DNA of 7,586 bases from an uncultured bacterium (GTDB taxonomy: Bacteria > Pseudomonadota > Alphaproteobacteria > Rhodospirillales > Rhodospirillaceae). This document shows positions 3,924 to 7,586 of this stretch, piece after piece. Where the stretch lies: positions 1 to 7,586 of the forward strand of contig CAITZE010000447.1 of assembly GCA_903896775.1 (NCBI GenBank), written 5' to 3'. How positions within the stretch are numbered: the stretch's first letter is position 1; each line of letters starts with the position of its first letter. The position numbers and the translations under genes were made by a program. The notes below the pieces were generated by a model. It ran no database searches, was not told the origin of the DNA, and saw only the letters and a list, made by a program, of their open reading frames with translations.

Positions 3924-6374
3924 ATGATGCGGTGGTTGACGATCGGCTTTTGCGTGGTTTTGCTCGGCATATTTGTTGCCGGCGCCGGTGCGATCTTCAT
4001 TTTCTGGCACTACAGCAAGGGCCTGCCCGACTACCGCACTCTAGCCACCTATACACCGCCGGTCATGACCCGGGTCTATGCCGGCGATGGCTCGCTGGTT
4101 CAGGAATACGCCGTCGAGGGTCGGGTGTTCGTGCCCATCAGCGCGATCCCCAAGCGTATCTCCAACGCCTTCATCGCCTCAGAAGATCAACGCTTCTATA
4201 GCCATCCCGGTATCGATCCGATTGGCCTGTTCCGTGCGACCGTCGTAGCGCTGGGCGAAAAGATCACCGGCAGCGACAAGCGCATTAAAGGCGCTTCGAC
4301 GATTACGCAGCAGGTGGCGCAGAACTTCCTGCTCGGCGGCACCCGCGAATACAGTATCGACCGTAAAATCCGCGAAGCCATTCTGTCGCTGCGCATCGAG
4401 CAAGCGTTCACCAAAGAACACATCCTCGAACTTTATTTGAACCAGCAGTACCTGGGCTTCGGCGCTTACGGCACAGCTGCTGCCGCCATGAATTATTTCA
4501 ACAAGTCGCAGGACGAATTGACGATTGGCGAAGCGGCTTTCTTGGCCGGCCTCGCGAAAGCGCCTAACAACTATAATCCTGTGCGTTTGCCTGAAGCCGC
4601 CAAGGACCGCCGCGATTACGTCATCGGGCGTATGCAGGAAGATGGCTATATCACCGCTGCCGAAGCCAAAGCCGCGCGCGCCGAAACCATCACCGTGCGC
4701 AATCGCGCCGAAACCGAAGTGGTGTTGGGCGCGGACTACTTTGCCGAAAGCATCCGGCGCGATCTGGTGCAGAAGTTCGGCGAAGAGGCGCTCTATAAAG
4801 GCGGCCTTGCGGTTCGCACCTCGCTCGATCCCGAACTGCAGCGCATTGCCAACCGCGTCTTGCGCCAGGGCCTGATCAACTATGACCACGCGCACGGATG
4901 GCGTGGCCCCGTCACCAAGTTGACGCCGCCCGGCGATTGGATTGAACGCTTGCGGCATGTGCAAGACCCGGCAGGTTTGCCGACCGAATGGCAATTGGGC
5001 GCGGTCGATTCAGCGCAGCCCGATAAAGCCACTGTGATTTTACGCAACGGACAAACCGGCACGATCCCGCTCAGTGAAATGCGCTGGGCGCGCCAGACTT
5101 TGCCGGAACAGCGTGTCGGTGAGGCCGTGAAGTCCACCGCGCAGGTTTTGCATCCGGGCGATGTCATTGCGATTGAGCCTGTCGATAAAAACAGCGACGG
5201 CGTCGCTTATCCCGAACACACCTTTGCATTGCGCCAGATCCCCGATGTCGAGGGTGCGTTGGTGGTGATGGATCCGCATACGGGCCGTGTGCTGGCCATG
5301 GACGGCGGCTTCTCTTATGCGCGTTCGCAGTTCAACCGCGCGACCCAAGCGCTGCGTCAGCCGGGCTCGGCGTTTAAGCCTTTCGTCTATCTCACCGCGA
5401 TGGAATCCGGCTTTACGCCTTCGACGCTGGTGCTCGATGCGCCCTTTGTCATGGATCAAGGCCCCGGTCAGCCGAAGTGGAAGCCGCAGAACTACGAGGC
5501 CGGCGAATTCTTTGGCCGCGTGACCGTGCGCACCGGTCTTGAGAAATCGCTCAACCTCATCACCGTGCGTCTCGCCCAGGCCGTCGGCATGGATAAGATC
5601 GCAACGATGGCCGAGAAGTTCGGCGTCGTCGATAAACTGCCGACCAACCTTGCCAACTCGCTGGGTGCTGAAGTCACAACGCCCTTGCGTCTCACCACCG
5701 CTTACGCGCAGCTTGTGAACGGGGGCAAGAAGCTGTCGCCGGTTCTGATCGACCGCATCCAGGACCGTAACGGCAAGACCGTCTTCCGCTCCGACGCGCG
5801 CGCCTGCGCTGCCTGCAGCGCCGATGCCTGGAACAATCAAGGGCCGCCAGAACTGCCCGATGACCGCGCTCAGCTGGCCGATCCTGCCAGCATCTATCAG
5901 ATCGTGCACATGATGGAGGGCGTGATTCAAAACGGCACGGGCCGCACTGTCTTAGCCGTCGGTAAACCGCTGGCGGGCAAAAGCGGAACCTCGAGCGATA
6001 TTCACGACACGTGGTTCCTCGGCTTTTCGCCGGATCTCGTTGCGGGCGTCTTTGTCGGCTTCGATGACTCGCGTACGCTGGGCGAACACGAGCAGGGCGC
6101 CACTGTGGCCGCGCCGATCTTCCGCGAGTTCATGAAAGCCGCGCTCCAGAATAAACCGGCTACACCTTTCCGCGTGCCGCCAGGCATCAGCCTTGTGCGC
6201 GTCGATCACGATACCGGCCGTCCGGCAGAGCCGGGCGACAGCCACATTATGCTCGAGGCTTTCAAAATCGGTACATCTCCGAGCACCCAAGTCACCATCA
6301 TGGGGCAGTCGGATCAGGACGATGCCACTGGTGTGACCTTGCCTAATCAGCCCAGCGCCGGCGGTTTATACTAG
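3924..6374 (+). CDS. mrcA: Penicillin-binding protein 1A, bifunctional glycosyltransferase/transpeptidase
   Basis: This class A PBP polymerises lipid II into glycan strands and cross-links the peptides at the outer face of the inner membrane. Its 816 residues are normal for the family. A short cytoplasmic start leads to one membrane anchor (about 4-28). The GT51 domain (about 55-230) has catalytic E87 in SEDQRFYSHPG, then GASTITQQVAQNF, KIREAILSLRIE, LELYLNQQYLGFG and EAAFLAGLAKAPNNYNP. A PBP1A-type OB-like insert occupies about 320-430. The transpeptidase domain (about 440-735) has S482-A-F-K485 (nucleophile Ser), S542-L-N544 and K686-S-G-T; the third motif is KSGTS, not the commoner KTGT. 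A CxxC pair (C628, C631) lies before the last motif. The tail (about 740-816) is Pro/Gly/Gln-rich and probably flexible. Two consecutive ATGs (3924, 3927) begin the frame; either could be used, and the SD (AAGG) is weak. All catalytic motifs are intact, so I expect an active enzyme. Confidence 0.97.
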   Translation: MMRWLTIGFCVVLLGIFVAGAGAIFIFWHYSKGLPDYRTLATYTPPVMTRVYAGDGSLVQEYAVEGRVFVPISAIPKRISNAFIASEDQRFYSHPGIDPIGLFRATVVALGEKITGSDKRIKGASTITQQVAQNFLLGGTREYSIDRKIREAILSLRIEQAFTKEHILELYLNQQYLGFGAYGTAAAAMNYFNKSQDELTIGEAAFLAGLAKAPNNYNPVRLPEAAKDRRDYVIGRMQEDGYITAAEAKAARAETITVRNRAETEVVLGADYFAESIRRDLVQKFGEEALYKGGLAVRTSLDPELQRIANRVLRQGLINYDHAHGWRGPVTKLTPPGDWIERLRHVQDPAGLPTEWQLGAVDSAQPDKATVILRNGQTGTIPLSEMRWARQTLPEQRVGEAVKSTAQVLHPGDVIAIEPVDKNSDGVAYPEHTFALRQIPDVEGALVVMDPHTGRVLAMDGGFSYARSQFNRATQALRQPGSAFKPFVYLTAMESGFTPSTLVLDAPFVMDQGPGQPKWKPQNYEAGEFFGRVTVRTGLEKSLNLITVRLAQAVGMDKIATMAEKFGVVDKLPTNLANSLGAEVTTPLRLTTAYAQLVNGGKKLSPVLIDRIQDRNGKTVFRSDARACAACSADAWNNQGPPELPDDRAQLADPASIYQIVHMMEGVIQNGTGRTVLAVGKPLAGKSGTSSDIHDTWFLGFSPDLVAGVFVGFDDSRTLGEHEQGATVAAPIFREFMKAALQNKPATPFRVPPGISLVRVDHDTGRPAEPGDSHIMLEAFKIGTSPSTQVTIMGQSDQDDATGVTLPNQPSAGGLY

Positions 6375-6455
6375 CGAGCGATCCCGACCTCTTGTATAAC
6401 CGCCGCGATTTGCCTAAAACGCGGCCATAGCGTTTCCAACAGATGTGAGCCTGCC
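6375..6455 (+). other. mrcA-prfB spacer, no clear terminator
   Basis: CCGCG (6402-6406) can pair with CGCGG (6420-6424) across a 13-base loop, but no U-run follows. TTGTAT (6392-6397) with TAAAAC (6415-6420) is a poor promoter match. The simplest reading is read-through from mrcA into prfB, possibly with an additional weak promoter. No strong Shine-Dalgarno sequence precedes the prfB ATG at 6456; GTGAG at 6445-6449 is the closest. Confidence 0.4.
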
Positions 6456-7586
6456 ATGCGCCCGGACATCGAAAAGCAAGTCAACGACATCAAGCGCTGC
6501 CTCACCTTGCTCCGGAGGCATCTTTGACTGGGATCGTGCACTGCTGCGTCTTGACGAACTGAACGCCAAGGCCGAAGACCCCAATCTCTGGAATAGACCC
6601 GCCGAAGCGCAAAAATTGATGCGCGAACGGACTCAAATCGAGTCCGCGATTTCATCGACCCGCAGGCTCGAGCGCGATCTCGACGACGCCGTCACTTTGT
6701 CGGAACTCGCCGACGAAGAGAAAGACGAGCAGGCCATTGAAGAAGCACGCCGCATGGTCGCCGAGGTGTTTACGCACGCCAAGCGCGTCGAGCTGGAAAG
6801 CTTGTTGTCCGGCGAGGCAGATCCCAACGACTGCTATCTTGAAATTCACGCCGGCCAAGGCGGCACCGAGGCGCAAGATTGGGCCGAGATCATGGCGCGC
6901 ATGTACACGCGCTGGGCTGAACGCAAAGGCTACAAAGTTCAGTATCTGGAAGAAAGCGGTGGCGACGTTGCCGGCATCAAGTCCGTGACCTTCCTCATCT
7001 CGGGCCTCAACGCCTATGGCTGGCTGAAGACCGAAAGCGGCGTGCATCGTCTCGTGCGCATCTCGCCCTTCGATTCAAACGCGCGACGCCACACCAGCTT
7101 TTCGTCGGTCTGGGTCTATCCGGTGGTGGACGACACCATCGAGATCGAGATCGACGAGAAAGATTGCCGCATCGACACCTATCGTTCGTCGGGCGCCGGT
7201 GGTCAGCACGTCAACAAGACCGATAGCGCGGTGCGCATCACGCACATCCCGACGAATATCGTCGTGCAGTGTCAGAACGAACGCTCGCAGCATCAGAACC
7301 GCGCCTATTGCTGGGACATGCTGATGGCGAAGCTCTACGAAATCGAATTGCAGAAGAAGAAGGACGAGACCGGCGCCTTTGTGGGCGAGAAGGCCGAGAT
7401 TGGCTGGGGGCACCAGATACGGTCTTACGTGCTGCAGCCCTATCAGCTGGTGAAGGATCTGCGCACCGGCGTGGAAAGCCGCATTCCCCAGGATGTGCTG
7501 GATGGCGAACTGGACCCCTTCATGGCCGCCGCGCTTGCGCAGGCCGTCGGCGGCAAGCCCAAGGAAAAGATCGAAGACCTGGAATA
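6456..7586 (+). CDS. prfB: Peptide chain release factor 2 (RF2), expressed by programmed +1 frameshift
   Basis: RF2 recognises UGA and UAA stop codons on the ribosome and triggers hydrolysis of peptidyl-tRNA. The first frame (ATG 6456) encodes 23 residues ending RRHL before an in-frame TGA at 6525-6527. A +1 shift there continues as DWDRALLRLDELNAK for 353 more codons. Together 376 residues are visible, slightly longer than the 365 of E. coli. Diagnostic RF2 motifs are the anticodon-like tripeptide S203-P-F205 (RISPFDS) and G248-G-Q250 (SGAGGQHVNKTDSAVRITH), which places the catalytic Gln in the peptidyl transferase centre. An N-terminal coiled-coil domain covers about 1-110. The last two bases, TA after GKPKEKIEDLE, are almost certainly the start of the TAA or TAG stop, so only one base is missing. 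The in-frame TGA is a control site, not damage. An annotator that starts downstream of the shift would lose the N-terminus. Confidence 0.98.
6513..6528 (+). promoter_or_regulatory. prfB programmed +1 frameshift site (autoregulatory)
   Basis: A Shine-Dalgarno-like CGGAGG (6513-6518), three bases (CAT), then CTT TGA C (6522-6528) reproduce the E. coli prfB site, including the three-base spacing. The SD-like element pairs with 16S rRNA and strains the ribosome, the CTT tRNA slips onto TTT, and the frame moves from CTT-TGA to CTT-T-GAC. When RF2 is scarce the UGA is read slowly and shifting increases; when RF2 is abundant, translation ends at 23 residues. The negative feedback is established for this family. 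All the cis elements are visible here. Confidence 0.97.

Noticed and set aside
4179..5930. Long minus-strand open frames (4179-4994 and 5040-5930) opposite mrcA.
   Set aside because: They are antisense to the intact GT51 and transpeptidase motifs, and no family was recognised in their products.
6525..6527. In-frame TGA in prfB considered as a nonsense mutation, sequencing error or selenocysteine codon.
   Set aside because: The surrounding CGGAGG-CAT-CTT-TGA-C is the known RF2 frameshift signal, and the +1 frame continues as conserved RF2.
6652..7413. Minus-strand open frames opposite prfB (6652-7047 and 7075-7413).
   Set aside because: The plus strand carries RF2 with intact SPF and GGQ motifs; these are shadows.

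Overview
The window looks like chromosomal core DNA from a GC-rich alphaproteobacterium. The RNase E has the 'SEIHPDYYQIPVADR' signature followed by a long insert inside the S1 domain, a pattern I associate with alphaproteobacteria. The gene order rne <- | -> amiC - mrcA - prfB, as I recall it, is also common in that class. I cannot resolve the order or genus.

Layout: (1) bases 1-1800, minus strand: the first 600 codons of rne (RNase E). The gene runs off the left edge after the second catalytic Asp. Its S1 domain is split by an insert of about 240 residues that contains a strikingly His/Asp-rich tract. (2) 1801-2411: a 611-base divergent intergenic region with no convincing protein gene. It holds a probable amiC promoter, a possible rne promoter, a GC-rich structured rne leader, a terminator-like hairpin on the plus strand and several perfect short dyads. 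(3) 2412-3755: amiC, a twin-arginine-type exported N-acetylmuramoyl-L-alanine amidase. (4) 3924-6374: mrcA, a bifunctional class A penicillin-binding protein (PBP1A). (5) 6456 to the right edge: prfB (peptide chain release factor 2), read through a classic programmed +1 frameshift at an in-frame UGA. It is probably complete except for the last base of its stop codon.

How the genes relate: AmiC cuts stem peptides from peptidoglycan during cell separation, and PBP1A polymerises and cross-links the same polymer, so the two sit together as a cell-wall module. prfB follows mrcA by 81 bases on the same strand and may be co-transcribed; its frameshift makes RF2 synthesis depend on RF2 level. RNase E is divergent and probably has its own long leader.

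No mobile element, CRISPR array, tRNA or rRNA was seen. The genes are ordinary housekeeping genes. The least ordinary features are the histidine-rich RNase E insert and the unexplained structured content of the 1801-2411 intergenic region.
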